64,000 bases of DNA from Pseudomonas sp. RIT-562 (lineage in GTDB: Bacteria; Pseudomonadota; Gammaproteobacteria; Pseudomonadales; Pseudomonadaceae), in assembly GCF_026241895.1 (NCBI RefSeq), contig NZ_JAPJIV010000006.1:203408-267407 (forward strand), read 5' to 3'. Every line of letters starts with the position of its first letter. The stretch's first letter is position 1. The translations under genes were made by a program, and so were the position numbers. Positions 17,119-26,134 of the stretch are shown here, piece after piece. The notes beneath the pieces were generated by a model, which had not been told where the DNA came from, searched no databases, and was given only the letters and a program-made list of their open reading frames with translations.

Positions 17119-17379
17119 ATGGCAGCAGTACTTGTCGGTCAGTTCCATGCAAGAGACGCGGAAGGCCGCGTTTATTCGGTGCATGAGTTCCAGGAATCCA
17201 CCCCGTCAGCAGACGGCCTCACCGGCTCCGTGCCTGTCACCACCTACAAGCTGGCCATCGGCGACCGGGTCAAAAAGCTCGATGACAACCAGTTCCTGCT
17301 GGTGCAGTCGGACGTGACCATCGTTCGCGAGCCGGATACCTACGTCGGTAAGTTGCCGGAAACGAACGTCGCCTCATAA
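17119..17379 (+). CDS. Conserved small hypothetical protein
   Basis: 86 residues, MAAVLVGQFHARDAEGRVYSV through PETNVAS. It has no signal peptide or membrane segment and looks like a small beta-rich soluble domain (alternating hydrophobics, e.g. YKLAIGDRVKKL, FLLVQSDVTIV). I do not recognise a family. GAGG lies about 12 bases upstream of the ATG. A stem-loop at 17422 follows the gene. Confidence 0.65.
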   Translation: MAAVLVGQFHARDAEGRVYSVHEFQESTPSADGLTGSVPVTTYKLAIGDRVKKLDDNQFLLVQSDVTIVREPDTYVGKLPETNVAS

Positions 17380-17421
17380 CCTGCCGTTATGAGCAGAAGT
17401 CAGATCGGCGGACATGGGTTA

Positions 17422-17440
17422 GGATTCAGCCACTGAATCC
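17422..17440. promoter_or_regulatory. Stem-loop between small gene and LysR gene
   Basis: GGATTCAG / CTGAATCC with a three-base loop, an 8-bp perfect stem 27 bp before the LysR start codon. With only TT after it, it is a weak terminator candidate; it could equally be a regulator-binding site. Confidence 0.35.
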
Positions 17441-17467
17441 TTCATCTGCTGAACATGGACTTCACGC

Positions 17468-18361
17468 ATGCGTTTACGTCATATCGAAGTAATCCAGGCG
17501 CTGTTGCAGACCGGTCATCTGGGCACCGCAGCCGAGTGGTTGCAGTTGCCGGTGGCCGAGGTGGAACGCACGCTGCGCGACGCTGAGGATCAGCTGGGTT
17601 TCATGCTGTTTTCCAGCGTGCGTGGTCGCCTGCAGGCCACGCGTGAGGCGCGGGAGTTGCAGGTTGAAATCGCCCACGTCTATGCAGCACTTGAGCCGGT
17701 CCAGCGTCTAGCCAGCAGCCTCAAGCAGTATCAGGCGCCTCCCCTGCGAATCATCTGCACCCCGCCCTTGGCGCACAAATTATTACCGCACAGCATTGCC
17801 GCCCTGCGCCGGCGTCATCCCGATGCACTCTGTTCGCTGTTAACTCAACCAACCCGTGACATCGTCAAGAGCCTGCTCCTGCGTGAAGCCGACCTGGGCC
17901 TGAGCCTGCATGACCCGGGCCACGCCGATATTGCTTGCCAGGTGATCGCCCAGGGCAAAGTCCAGTTGCTGGCGCCCCATGGCTGGCTGCAACCAAAGCA
18001 GAAATACATCTCGCTGCAGGACCTGGCAGGCCAGTCGATGGTCGGTCTGGAGGGGCATGATCCGCTGAGCCCGGCGCTGGAACACAAACTGCACGCCCTG
18101 CGCCCGGCCCCGGTCATCCACACCCGGGTGCAGACGCACCAGATGATGCGCAGCATGGTCGAAGCCGGAGAAGGCCTGGCGCTGGTTGATCCGTTCACCG
18201 CCCTGGGCGCTAGGACTGCCGAACTGGATTGCTGCCCGTTGGCCCCGGCGGTGCCGATCAGCCTGTATGCCCTGCGCCTGGAAAAAGCCGAGCCCTCACC
18301 CGCCGCTCAGGCCCTGCTGGATATCATCACGGAACAAGCCGTGGCGATGTTGGCGAATTGA
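17468..18361 (+). CDS. LysR-family transcriptional regulator
   Basis: 297 residues. The N-terminal helix-turn-helix (RLRHIEVIQALLQTGHLGTAAEWLQLPVAEVERTL) is somewhat divergent from the LysR consensus: the usual SQPAVS is replaced by PVAEVE. The periplasmic-binding-like effector domain begins near residue 90. Its 3' end overlaps the convergent acetyltransferase gene by 35 bp. The target is unknown; the lysine decarboxylase gene next door is a possible one. Confidence 0.85.
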   Translation: MRLRHIEVIQALLQTGHLGTAAEWLQLPVAEVERTLRDAEDQLGFMLFSSVRGRLQATREARELQVEIAHVYAALEPVQRLASSLKQYQAPPLRIICTPPLAHKLLPHSIAALRRRHPDALCSLLTQPTRDIVKSLLLREADLGLSLHDPGHADIACQVIAQGKVQLLAPHGWLQPKQKYISLQDLAGQSMVGLEGHDPLSPALEHKLHALRPAPVIHTRVQTHQMMRSMVEAGEGLALVDPFTALGARTAELDCCPLAPAVPISLYALRLEKAEPSPAAQALLDIITEQAVAMLAN

Positions 18362-18941
18362 GCGGCATGACCAGCGGATCATCAAACAGTCGATACCAGA
18401 ACAGCGCGACTTCGGCAGTGTTGGGATCGATCCCGCGATAACGCAGGTAATCAATGCCACCCACTACGTACCCGCAGCGCTCGTAGAGTCGACAGGCGCC
18501 GAGGTTGTTGTTCTGGGTTTCGAGCATGATGCCTGGCAGTTTCTTTTTCCGTGTCCAGAACTGCGCTATGTCCAGCAGCGCCTTGGCCACGCCGTGTCGA
18601 CGGGCCGGTGCGTGCACCGCCAGTTCGTCGATATGGGCGAAGCCGTTCCAGTTGGTACTGACCACCAGATGGCCCACGGGCTCATCGTCCAGATACGCCA
18701 TAAACACCGCGCTGTCGGGGGCATCGCGAAAACTGCTGAACTCCTCGGGGTCTATTCCGTAGCACTTGCGATAGGGCGTGATCGGCGTCACGGGCCACTG
18801 TTCCACAGGTTTGCCGACCTCCGCGGCAACATAAGCGCTGACTTCGAAACTGAAATCGCTGCCCCAGATATAGGCGGCAAATCCATTGTCGGCGACTCGC
18901 ACCGACAGCCCTGGGTATTTCGGATTCATAACCGGTTGCAT
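18327..18941 (-). CDS. GNAT family N-acetyltransferase
   Basis: About 204 residues. The acetyl-CoA site is visible as HIDELAVHAPARRHGVAKALLD (the RxxGxA type) followed by ETQNNNLGACRLYERCGYVVGG, which resembles streptothricin- or aminoglycoside-type acetyltransferases. The start is uncertain: ATG at 18941 has AGGA 10 bases upstream, while ATGs at 18959 (overlapping the ldcA stop as ATGA) and 18929 are alternatives. It follows ldcA with little or no gap, so it is probably co-transcribed with it and might act on a polyamine or amino compound. Confidence 0.8.
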   Translation of the reverse strand: MQPVMNPKYPGLSVRVADNGFAAYIWGSDFSFEVSAYVAAEVGKPVEQWPVTPITPYRKCYGIDPEEFSSFRDAPDSAVFMAYLDDEPVGHLVVSTNWNGFAHIDELAVHAPARRHGVAKALLDIAQFWTRKKKLPGIMLETQNNNLGACRLYERCGYVVGGIDYLRYRGIDPNTAEVALFWYRLFDDPLVMPLNSPTSPRLVP

Positions 18942-18955
18942 ACTGGGAAAGGTCC

Positions 18956-21211
18956 TCATTCCTTGATGCAATCGACGGTGTAATGCCGTCCATTGCCCTC
19001 ATCTTCGTGTTGCAAGCCATGCACATCGGCGACAAAGCCCGGAAAGCTGCTGTCGAATGTACGGGCAAATGCCAGGTAATCGATGATCGAGCGGGTGGCG
19101 TCGGTGAAACGCTCACCGGGCATGATCAACGGGATTCCTGGCGGATAGGGTACCAGCATCACGGCAGCGATCCGCCCATCCAGGGCATCGATCGACACCG
19201 CTTCAACGTCGCCGCGTACCAGGTGATCATAGGCGTCAGAAGGTTTCATGGCGACTTGTGGCAGGACCGTGTACATGCGCTTGAGGTGCTTGGCCGTGGC
19301 GTTGCTGCGGTAGCAGGCGTGCAGCTGGTCACACAAGTCACGCAGGCCCATGCCTCGATAGCGCCCGACATCCTCCTGCGCTACGCAGGGCAGGCAGCTC
19401 GCCAGGCTGACGTTGGCATCGTAGCTGCGTTTGAACTCGAGCAATTCAGTGAGCAAGGTGCTCCATTTGCCCTTGGTAATCCCCATGGAAAACAGCACCA
19501 GGAATGAGTACAGACCGGTCTTTTCCACCACCAGGCCGCGTTCCCAAAGGAATTTGCTGACCACCGCCGCCGGAATTCCGCGCTCGCTCAAGGCGCCTCC
19601 CGCCGTGAGACCGGGCATTACCAGGGTCACCTTGATCGGGTCGAGCAACACGTAATCGTCGGTCACCCCACCAAAGCCGTGCCAGTCGGCGTCAGGCTGG
19701 AGCAACCAGTCCTGGGTGACCACCTGGTTGATGCCTTCCACCGAAGGCGGCTGCCAGATCGAAAACCACCAGTCATCGGCGGCAATGTGCTGGCGCAGGT
19801 TGGCCAGGGCGCGACGAAAGCTCAGGGCCTCGTCGAACATTTCCTGCAACAGCGAGCGCCCCGATGGCCCTTCCATCATTGCCGACGCCACATCCAGCGA
19901 GGCGATGATGCTGTATTGCGGAGAAGTGGAGATATGCATCATGAAGGCTTCGTTGAAGCGATCGCGGTCCAGTTGGCGGGCGCCACCGTCCTGCACATGA
20001 ATCATCGAGGCCTGGCTGAAGGCCGCCAGCAGCTTGTGCGTGGAATGGGTGGTGAACACCAGCGGGCTGTCTTCGCTGCGCGAAGTGCCCATGCCGTAGC
20101 GTCCGGCGAAGAACTCGTGGAAGGCCGCGTAGGCGTACCAGGCTTCGTCAAAATGCAACACTTCGACGCTGTTGCCCAGGCTCTGCTTGATCAGCTCAGC
20201 GTTGTAGCAAAGGCCGTCGTAGGTCGAATTGGTCACCACCGCCAGCTTGACCTTGGGCGGCCGGCCCTTGGTCAGGGGGCTGGCATCGATCTTCGCCTGG
20301 ATCGCCTCGCGGCTGAATTCGCTGAGTGGAGTCGGGCCGATAATCCCCAACTCATTGCGTTCCGGGCACAGGTACAGAGGAATGGCACCGGTCATGATGA
20401 TCGAATGCAGCACCGACTTGTGGCAATTGCGGTCCACCAGCACCAGGTCATCCCGGGCGACCATTGAATGCCAGACGATCTTGTTGGCAGTGGAGGTGCC
20501 GTTGATGACAAAGAAAGTGTGATCGGCGCCAAAGTTACGCGCAGCGCGCGCCTCGGCTTCAGCCAGCGGGCCGGTGTGGTCCAGCAGGGAGCCCAGTTCG
20601 GGCACCGATACCGACAAGTCCGATCGAAGGGTATTTTCCCCGAAGAACTGATGAAACGCCTGCCCTACCGGGCTCTTGTGATAAGCCACGCCCCCGCCAT
20701 GCCCGGGGGTGTGCCATGAATAATTGGAGTCGGCGGTATGCTGCACCAGCGCCTTGAAGAACGGCGGCAACAGGCCGTCGAGGTATTTGCGCGCGGCGCG
20801 GGCCACTTGGCGTGCCAGGAATGGCACGGTGTCTTCGAACAGATACAAAATGCCGCGGAGTTGATTGAGCTCGGCCATGGCATCGGCCGGGGCGTTTTCC
20901 AGGGTCACCTGTTCACCCAGGGCAAAGATCGGCAGATCCGGCGCACGAACCCGGGCGAGGCCGATCAATTCGGCCATATTCTGTAACAAATGCGAGTTGG
21001 CGCTGGCGTCTTCACTGGCGATCAACATGCAGGAAAGGCCGTGATGAGTCGAGGCGACCAGGCGCCCCTCGGTGTAGTCCATCGCCGAGACAATGCTGAA
21101 GCCTTCCTGCTCCAGCTCCCGGGCAATGCCGCGCACGCGATCACCGGCGACGGTGTCCGCCTTGATGTCGCGATGGACAATCAATACCGGGAATTTCAAG
21201 TCTTTATACAT
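18956..21211 (-). CDS. ldcA: Lysine/arginine/ornithine decarboxylase, LdcA-like
   Basis: 751 residues, the length of P. aeruginosa LdcA. It has an N-terminal receiver-like wing domain (residues 1-130) and a fold-type I PLP domain; the PLP lysine is Lys393 in THSTHKLL, with the HTPGHGGG motif near residue 167 and FDEAWYA near 354. It decarboxylates lysine to cadaverine, feeding lysine catabolism and acid resistance. In P. aeruginosa ldcA is arginine/ArgR-controlled; I did not identify an ArgR site here. The start MYKDLKF has GGG just upstream. Confidence 0.9.
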   Translation of the reverse strand: MYKDLKFPVLIVHRDIKADTVAGDRVRGIARELEQEGFSIVSAMDYTEGRLVASTHHGLSCMLIASEDASANSHLLQNMAELIGLARVRAPDLPIFALGEQVTLENAPADAMAELNQLRGILYLFEDTVPFLARQVARAARKYLDGLLPPFFKALVQHTADSNYSWHTPGHGGGVAYHKSPVGQAFHQFFGENTLRSDLSVSVPELGSLLDHTGPLAEAEARAARNFGADHTFFVINGTSTANKIVWHSMVARDDLVLVDRNCHKSVLHSIIMTGAIPLYLCPERNELGIIGPTPLSEFSREAIQAKIDASPLTKGRPPKVKLAVVTNSTYDGLCYNAELIKQSLGNSVEVLHFDEAWYAYAAFHEFFAGRYGMGTSRSEDSPLVFTTHSTHKLLAAFSQASMIHVQDGGARQLDRDRFNEAFMMHISTSPQYSIIASLDVASAMMEGPSGRSLLQEMFDEALSFRRALANLRQHIAADDWWFSIWQPPSVEGINQVVTQDWLLQPDADWHGFGGVTDDYVLLDPIKVTLVMPGLTAGGALSERGIPAAVVSKFLWERGLVVEKTGLYSFLVLFSMGITKGKWSTLLTELLEFKRSYDANVSLASCLPCVAQEDVGRYRGMGLRDLCDQLHACYRSNATAKHLKRMYTVLPQVAMKPSDAYDHLVRGDVEAVSIDALDGRIAAVMLVPYPPGIPLIMPGERFTDATRSIIDYLAFARTFDSSFPGFVADVHGLQHEDEGNGRHYTVDCIKE

Positions 21212-21335
21212 TGAGCCCAGAATCCTGAGGCGGCAGCCCTGGGTCTGCCAATCTCCTCAGGGTAGAGGGTTGGAGCGGATGTGGCGAGTGGGGATGCCCT
21301 GAAATGGGTCATCGGGGGATGCGATGCACCGCGAA

Positions 21336-21376
21336 GATCAAAAGATCGCAGCCTCGTTTGTCTCGACAGCTCCTAC
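21336..21376. repeat. Half REP element overlapping the end of dnaQ
   Basis: The sequence from GATCAAAAGATCGCAGCC to GACAGCTCCTAC is half of the inverted repeat found complete at 48945-49032. The dnaQ stop codon (21373-21375) lies in its last bases. Confidence 0.75.
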
Positions 21377-22131
21377 GCCGAAGCCTCAGCCTCAACCATC
21401 TGCTGCCATAACGACGGAGCCCCCGCCGCCTTGGCAATCGCTTCCAGCCGCGCAACATGCTGCGCCAGATCGTCCTCGCTGGCGCGGATGATCCGCGTGG
21501 GCTGGCGATCGGCGGGCAGACGGCGGATTTCGGTCGCCGAGTTATCCGCCCCTTCACCCGATCCATTGCCATCGGAAGCATTACCGGCCAGGGACAGGCT
21601 GGTCTGGCCGCCGGTCATGGTCAGGTAGACGTCTGCCAGGATCTCGGAGTCGAGCAAGGCGCCGTGCAGCTCACGGCCCGAGTTGTCGACGCCATAGCGC
21701 TTGCACAGGGCATCCAGGCTGTTGCGCTGCCCCGGGTGACGTTCCCGGGCCATCATCAGGGTGTCGAGGATCGAGCAGTGTTGCGTGATGTCTGCGCGAT
21801 CGTGTTGGCCCATCAAGGCAAATTCGTTGTTGATGAAGCCAACGTCGAACGCCGCATTATGGATGATCAGCTGCGCGCCCTTGATGAACTCGAAGAATTC
21901 ATCGGCCACTTCGTTGAAGCGCGGCTTGCCCACCAGGAATTCGTTGGTGATGCCGTGGACGCCAATGGCGCCTTCGTCACTCTCGCGATCAGGTTGCAGG
22001 TAGACATGAAAATGCCGGCCAGTGAGGCGCCGACCGAGCAACTCGACACAGCCGATCTCGATAATCCGGTGGCCATCGGTCACCGGCATGCCGGTGGTTT
22101 CGGTATCGAGTACAACGGATCTGGTGGCCAT
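21373..22131 (-). CDS. dnaQ: DNA polymerase III epsilon subunit (3'-5' proofreading exonuclease)
   Basis: 252 residues. The DEDDh exonuclease motifs are in order: DTETTG near residue 9, HNAAFDVGFINNE near 91 and HGALLDSEILADVYL near 155. A glycine/serine-rich linker (NASDGNGSGEGADNS) leads to the C-terminal segment that binds the polymerase alpha subunit. It proofreads during replication. The TAG stop lies inside a half REP element. rnhA is the next gene upstream (58 bp gap), in the same direction. Confidence 0.96.
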   Translation of the reverse strand: MATRSVVLDTETTGMPVTDGHRIIEIGCVELLGRRLTGRHFHVYLQPDRESDEGAIGVHGITNEFLVGKPRFNEVADEFFEFIKGAQLIIHNAAFDVGFINNEFALMGQHDRADITQHCSILDTLMMARERHPGQRNSLDALCKRYGVDNSGRELHGALLDSEILADVYLTMTGGQTSLSLAGNASDGNGSGEGADNSATEIRRLPADRQPTRIIRASEDDLAQHVARLEAIAKAAGAPSLWQQMVEAEASA

Positions 22132-22189
22132 CAGTGCTCAGCTCTCAACGGGTCGATCTTGAAAAGGCGGCGATGTTAACACGCTCGCG

Positions 22190-22642
22190 TCACGCCTGTT
22201 TGTAGCCGCGCACTTCATCCACGCCACGGTTGGCCAATTGGTCAGCACGTTCGTTACCGTGATGGCCGATGTGCCCACGCACCCATTTCCAGGTGACGTT
22301 GTGGCGATTGACCTGCTCATCGAGCAGCTTCCACAGGTCGGCGTTTTTTACCGGTTCTTTGGCTGCCGTCTTCCAGCCGCGCTTCTTCCAGTTGTCCATC
22401 CACTCGTTGATGCCCTTCATCACGTACTGCGAGTCAGTCACCAGCAGCACGTCGCAGGAGCGTTTCAATTCTTCGAGGCCGCGGATCGCCCCCATCAACT
22501 CCATGCGATTGTTGGTGGTGTTGGCTTCGCCACCCCAGAGTTCTTTTTCCACGCCCTTGCACACCAGCAGTGCACCCCAGCCACCAGGGCCGGGGTTGCC
22601 CTTGCAGGCGCCGTCGGTGAAGAGTTCTACGCTATCGCTCAT
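22190..22642 (-). CDS. rnhA: Ribonuclease HI
   Basis: 150 residues. The acidic catalytic residues are seen in [12 protein letters not shown] (Asp10), [10 protein letters not shown] (Glu near 48), LVTDSQYV (Asp near 70) and [10 protein letters not shown] (Asp near 134). It cuts the RNA strand of RNA-DNA hybrids. It sits between the methyltransferase gene and dnaQ, all on the minus strand, as in other pseudomonads. Confidence 0.97.
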   Translation of the reverse strand: MSDSVELFTDGACKGNPGPGGWGALLVCKGVEKELWGGEANTTNNRMELMGAIRGLEELKRSCDVLLVTDSQYVMKGINEWMDNWKKRGWKTAAKEPVKNADLWKLLDEQVNRHNVTWKWVRGHIGHHGNERADQLANRGVDEVRGYKQA

Positions 22643-22732
22643 GCCAACCTTTCCAGAAAATGCCGTAGCTCGCCGATCCGTGATCGACGATGCCCGAGGC
22701 CGGGTTAACCCGACCAGGAATAAAAGAGTGTA

Positions 22733-23491
22733 TTACGGTTCGATGCGGCGACGGTTGACCTTGGCCATCGGCAACGGAATCAGCTTGCCCATGGGTTCGC
22801 GGCGTTCCTGGCGCAGGGGGCGCAAACCGACCACGATCTTGCGTGCCACCAGTAAATAGAAGCCGCCACCGGACAGTTGCCAGTCACCGGCCTTGCGTTC
22901 CCAACCGGCCAGACGGTTCTGCCATGCCGGGGAAGCAAGCGGCGGACGATAGCACCCGAAGCGGCGTTTCTCCAGCGCGAAGCCCAGCAGGTTCAACCAG
23001 TCGCCGACTCGCGAGGGCGAAATGCAACGAGCCTTGCGCAAGCCGTCATGGGCGAACACATGCCGCAATCCCCAGGTGCTCCAGGGATTGATGCCGATGA
23101 TCAGCAGGTGCCCGCCGGGGCGCACGCTGCTGGCGGCTTCACGCAACAGGCCATGGGGTGACAGGCAGAAATCCAGCCCATGCTGCAGCACCACTACGTC
23201 GGCGGCGTGTTCACTCAAGGGCCAGGCCTGTTCCTCGCAGACGATCTCCACGCCAGGCAACGGCGCGCCAAGGCGCACATTGCGCTGCACCTGGGGCGCC
23301 GACGGAGGTGTTTCGGCGGACGGGCCGTAGTGCACCAGATAGCCACCGAAGAAGCGCCCCAGCTCGTCTTCGAGCATGCGCCGTTCTTCATCCAGGAGAA
23401 ATTGCCCGATCGGACCGGACAGCCATTCACGGGCTGCGCTGATCAAATCCAGCCAGTCAGGATCGGCCTGAGCGAACGCTTTATCAGTCAT
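22733..23491 (-). CDS. Class I SAM-dependent methyltransferase
   Basis: 252 residues. The start [13 protein letters not shown] is chosen because GGAG lies 7 bases upstream; an upstream TTG adds only four residues. The SAM-binding region is seen around [41 protein letters not shown], a Methyltransf_11-type pattern, though the glycine-rich first motif is not clear. The substrate is unknown. It is divergent from gloB, 65 bp apart. Confidence 0.85.
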   Translation of the reverse strand: MTDKAFAQADPDWLDLISAAREWLSGPIGQFLLDEERRMLEDELGRFFGGYLVHYGPSAETPPSAPQVQRNVRLGAPLPGVEIVCEEQAWPLSEHAADVVVLQHGLDFCLSPHGLLREAASSVRPGGHLLIIGINPWSTWGLRHVFAHDGLRKARCISPSRVGDWLNLLGFALEKRRFGCYRPPLASPAWQNRLAGWERKAGDWQLSGGGFYLLVARKIVVGLRPLRQERREPMGKLIPLPMAKVNRRRIEP

Positions 23492-23556
23492 TGCATTCTC
23501 CAACGCGCCAGGAAGTTCTAAGATGCGCCAATGTTTTCCGCTTGGCGAATCCGACG

Positions 23557-24324
23557 ATGATACAGATCAGTGCCCTGCCTGCCTTTACCGACAACTACAT
23601 CTGGTTGTTACAGGACCACAGCACCCAGCGCTGCGCCGTGGTCGATCCCGGAGACGCCGCGCCCGTGCAGGCCTGGCTTGCAGCCCATCCGGGCTGGGTG
23701 TTGAGTGACATCCTGATCACCCATCACCACCATGATCACGTCGGCGGCGTGGAGCTGCTCAAGAGCGCGACCGATGCGACCGTCTACGGCCCCGCCAGCG
23801 AACGCATCCCGGCGCGCGACGTGGCGCTCAAGGACAACGACAAAGTCAGCGTGCTGGGCTGGGAGTTCGATGTATTTGCCGTTCCGGGACACACCCTGGG
23901 GCATATTGCGTTCTACCATCATGGCCTGCTGTTCTGCGGCGACACCCTGTTTGCTGCCGGCTGTGGGCGCCTGTTCGAGGGCACGCCAGAGCAAATGTAT
24001 ACCTCGCTGAACCGGCTTGCAGCCCTTCCCGAGGATACGCTGGTGTATTGCACTCACGAATACACCCTGAGCAATCTGCGCTTTGCGGTCGCGGTCGAGC
24101 CCGGCAATCCGCACATTGTCGAACGCCTGGGCAAAGTCACGCAAATGCGCGAAGCGGGGATCATGACGCTGCCTTCGACATTGGCCCTGGAAAAGCTCAC
24201 CAACCCCTTCTTGCGTGCTAGCGAAACATCTATTAAAGAAAAAGTGGACGAACGGAGCGGCACCGATAACAGCAGTCCGAGTGCGGTCTTTGCTGCCTTG
24301 CGTGCCTGGAAAGACAAGTTCTAG
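23557..24324 (+). CDS. gloB: Hydroxyacylglutathione hydrolase (glyoxalase II)
   Basis: 255 residues of the metallo-beta-lactamase fold. The metal-binding THHHHDH lies near residues 54-60, with VPGHTLGH and [17 protein letters not shown] further on. The C-terminal glyoxalase II segment ends ALRAWKDKF. It hydrolyses S-D-lactoylglutathione to lactate and glutathione, completing methylglyoxal detoxification in the cytoplasm. The start [10 protein letters not shown] is the family start. Confidence 0.96.
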   Translation: MIQISALPAFTDNYIWLLQDHSTQRCAVVDPGDAAPVQAWLAAHPGWVLSDILITHHHHDHVGGVELLKSATDATVYGPASERIPARDVALKDNDKVSVLGWEFDVFAVPGHTLGHIAFYHHGLLFCGDTLFAAGCGRLFEGTPEQMYTSLNRLAALPEDTLVYCTHEYTLSNLRFAVAVEPGNPHIVERLGKVTQMREAGIMTLPSTLALEKLTNPFLRASETSIKEKVDERSGTDNSSPSAVFAALRAWKDKF

Positions 24325-24423
24325 GGAGGCTACTGGGCGGTACAGGAATTCTGAATGGTTGACCTCGGGGGGTGCGCTTTCTAGAATCGCCCGACATTTT
24401 TGCCCGGAACTTACTTCCAGCCA

Positions 24424-25857
24424 ATGTCGTCATCTATTCGTAAGTCCATCAATTCAGACGCATTGACCCGCCTGGCTCAAGCCATAGCGGTGGCTGTGTC
24501 CGCCACGCTGGCGGGCTGTTCAAGCCATGTGCCGCAGACCGAAGCGACACACACTCCCAACATCGCCGCGCGAGCCAAGCAGAAACCTGTCTGGCTCAGC
24601 GAAAAACCGGTTCCGCAAATTCCGCAGGATGTCTGGGAGCGCATGCGCCAGGGCTTCCAGTTGCAGGACAGCCTGGGCGTCAACCCGCGCATCGAGCAAC
24701 AGCGCCTGTGGTTCGCCAGCAACCCGTCCTACCTTGAAAGCGCCGGTGAACGCGGCAGCCTGTACATTCATTACATCGTCGAACGCCTCGAAGAACGCAA
24801 CATGCCGCTGGAATTGGCGCTGTTGCCGGTGATTGAAAGCTCCTACAACCCGATGGCCTACTCCCGGGCCCATGCGGTGGGGCTTTGGCAATTCATTCCG
24901 TCCACCGGGCGTTACTTCAACCTGCGTCAGAACCAGTTCTACGATGGCCGTCGCGATATCACCGCCTCGACCACTGCGGCGATGGACTACCTGACCCGCC
25001 TGCATGACATGTTCAACGGTGACTGGCTGTTGGCTCTCGCGGCCTACAACGCCGGCGAAGGTACGGTCAGCCGGGCGATCGAGCGTAACGAAAAGCTTGG
25101 CTTGCCGACCGATTACTGGAACCTGCCACTGCCGGCGGAAACCCAGGCGTACGTGCCCAAGCTGCTCGCGCTGTCGCAAGTGGTGCTGGCGCCGGAGGCC
25201 TACGGGGTGAACCTCAGCCCGATCGCCAACGAACCGTATTTCAAGGTTGTCGAAATCAACCAGCGCATGGACCTGTCCAAAGTCGCTGCAGTAGCCAACA
25301 TCGACGAAGACGAACTGTTCCAGCTCAACCCGGCATTCAAGCAGCGCACCACCACCCTCGATGGCCCTCAGCATTTGCTGGTGCCCACCTCGAAGGCGCA
25401 GCTGCTGACCACCAGTCTTTCGACCATGCGACCGGAAGAACTGATCAGCAAGCGGCCGCTCAAACCAGTATTCGAGGGCGCCAACAGCCCGGCGATTGCC
25501 GGCGCCAAGCGCTCCTACAGGGTCAAGCGCGGCGACAGCCTCGGCACCATCGCCAAGGCCAACAAGGTCGACGTCAAGGATCTGCAGCAGTGGAACAAGC
25601 TGACTGGCAAGAATCTGAAAGTCGGCCAGACGCTGGTGATGCAGGACACCAGCAAACGCAGCAGCGGGCGAGTCAACACGGTCGTTGCGGCCAATAGCAA
25701 GAAGCAGCAGACCAAGTACAAGGTCAAGCAAGGGGACTCGCTGTATATGGTCGCCAAGCGCTTCAACGTCGAAATGCAGCACCTCAAGCGCTGGAATCCA
25801 CGCCTGGGCCAAGCCCTCAAGCCCGGCCAGATGCTCACGGTCTACTCGCCGCACTAA
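24424..25857 (+). CDS. mltD: Membrane-bound lytic murein transglycosylase D
   Basis: 477 residues from MSSSIRKSINSD. The lipoprotein signal ends LAGC, so the protein is anchored in the outer membrane. The SLT domain (about residues 110-250) has its catalytic glutamate in VIESSYNP and the AAYNAGEG motif. Two LysM peptidoglycan-binding repeats follow: YRVKRGDSLGTIAKANKV and YKVKQGDSLYMVAKRFNV. It cleaves glycan strands to anhydromuropeptides. A strong terminator follows. Confidence 0.95.
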   Translation: MSSSIRKSINSDALTRLAQAIAVAVSATLAGCSSHVPQTEATHTPNIAARAKQKPVWLSEKPVPQIPQDVWERMRQGFQLQDSLGVNPRIEQQRLWFASNPSYLESAGERGSLYIHYIVERLEERNMPLELALLPVIESSYNPMAYSRAHAVGLWQFIPSTGRYFNLRQNQFYDGRRDITASTTAAMDYLTRLHDMFNGDWLLALAAYNAGEGTVSRAIERNEKLGLPTDYWNLPLPAETQAYVPKLLALSQVVLAPEAYGVNLSPIANEPYFKVVEINQRMDLSKVAAVANIDEDELFQLNPAFKQRTTTLDGPQHLLVPTSKAQLLTTSLSTMRPEELISKRPLKPVFEGANSPAIAGAKRSYRVKRGDSLGTIAKANKVDVKDLQQWNKLTGKNLKVGQTLVMQDTSKRSSGRVNTVVAANSKKQQTKYKVKQGDSLYMVAKRFNVEMQHLKRWNPRLGQALKPGQMLTVYSPH

Positions 25858-25886
25858 AAAAAGCCCCTGAATTCAGGGGCTTTTTT
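25857..25886. terminator. Intrinsic terminator after mltD
   Basis: AGCCCCTGAA / TTCAGGGGCT stem flanked by an A run and six T residues; it can act in both directions. Confidence 0.92.
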
Positions 25887-25923
25887 ATTTCGAGAGAACA
25901 CCTGCCGTGTAGCAGCTGGCGAA

Positions 25924-26017
25924 GCGTGGGAGCAAAGCTTGCTCGCGATTACGATGTGTCAGACACAATCAATATTGAATGCAGGACCCCAATCGCGAGC
26001 AAGCTTTGCTCCCACGC
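25924..26017. repeat. REPIN, GTGGGAGCAAAGC type
   Basis: Perfect 27-bp inverted arms at 25924-25950 and 25991-26017, the same family as 7083-7178. It lies between mltD and the npp operon. A short GTAGCAGCTGGCGAAGC element precedes it at about 25910. Confidence 0.9.
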
Positions 26018-26134
26018 ATCAGCAGCACCGAGCGTTATGCGTAGAGTAGCCGAGTACCCCCATCTTTTTCCTGCCCAGACAAGCTGTTACTGTACGGCCC
26101 ATAAAGCCCAAGCCGCCTGGATCGGATCTCTGAC

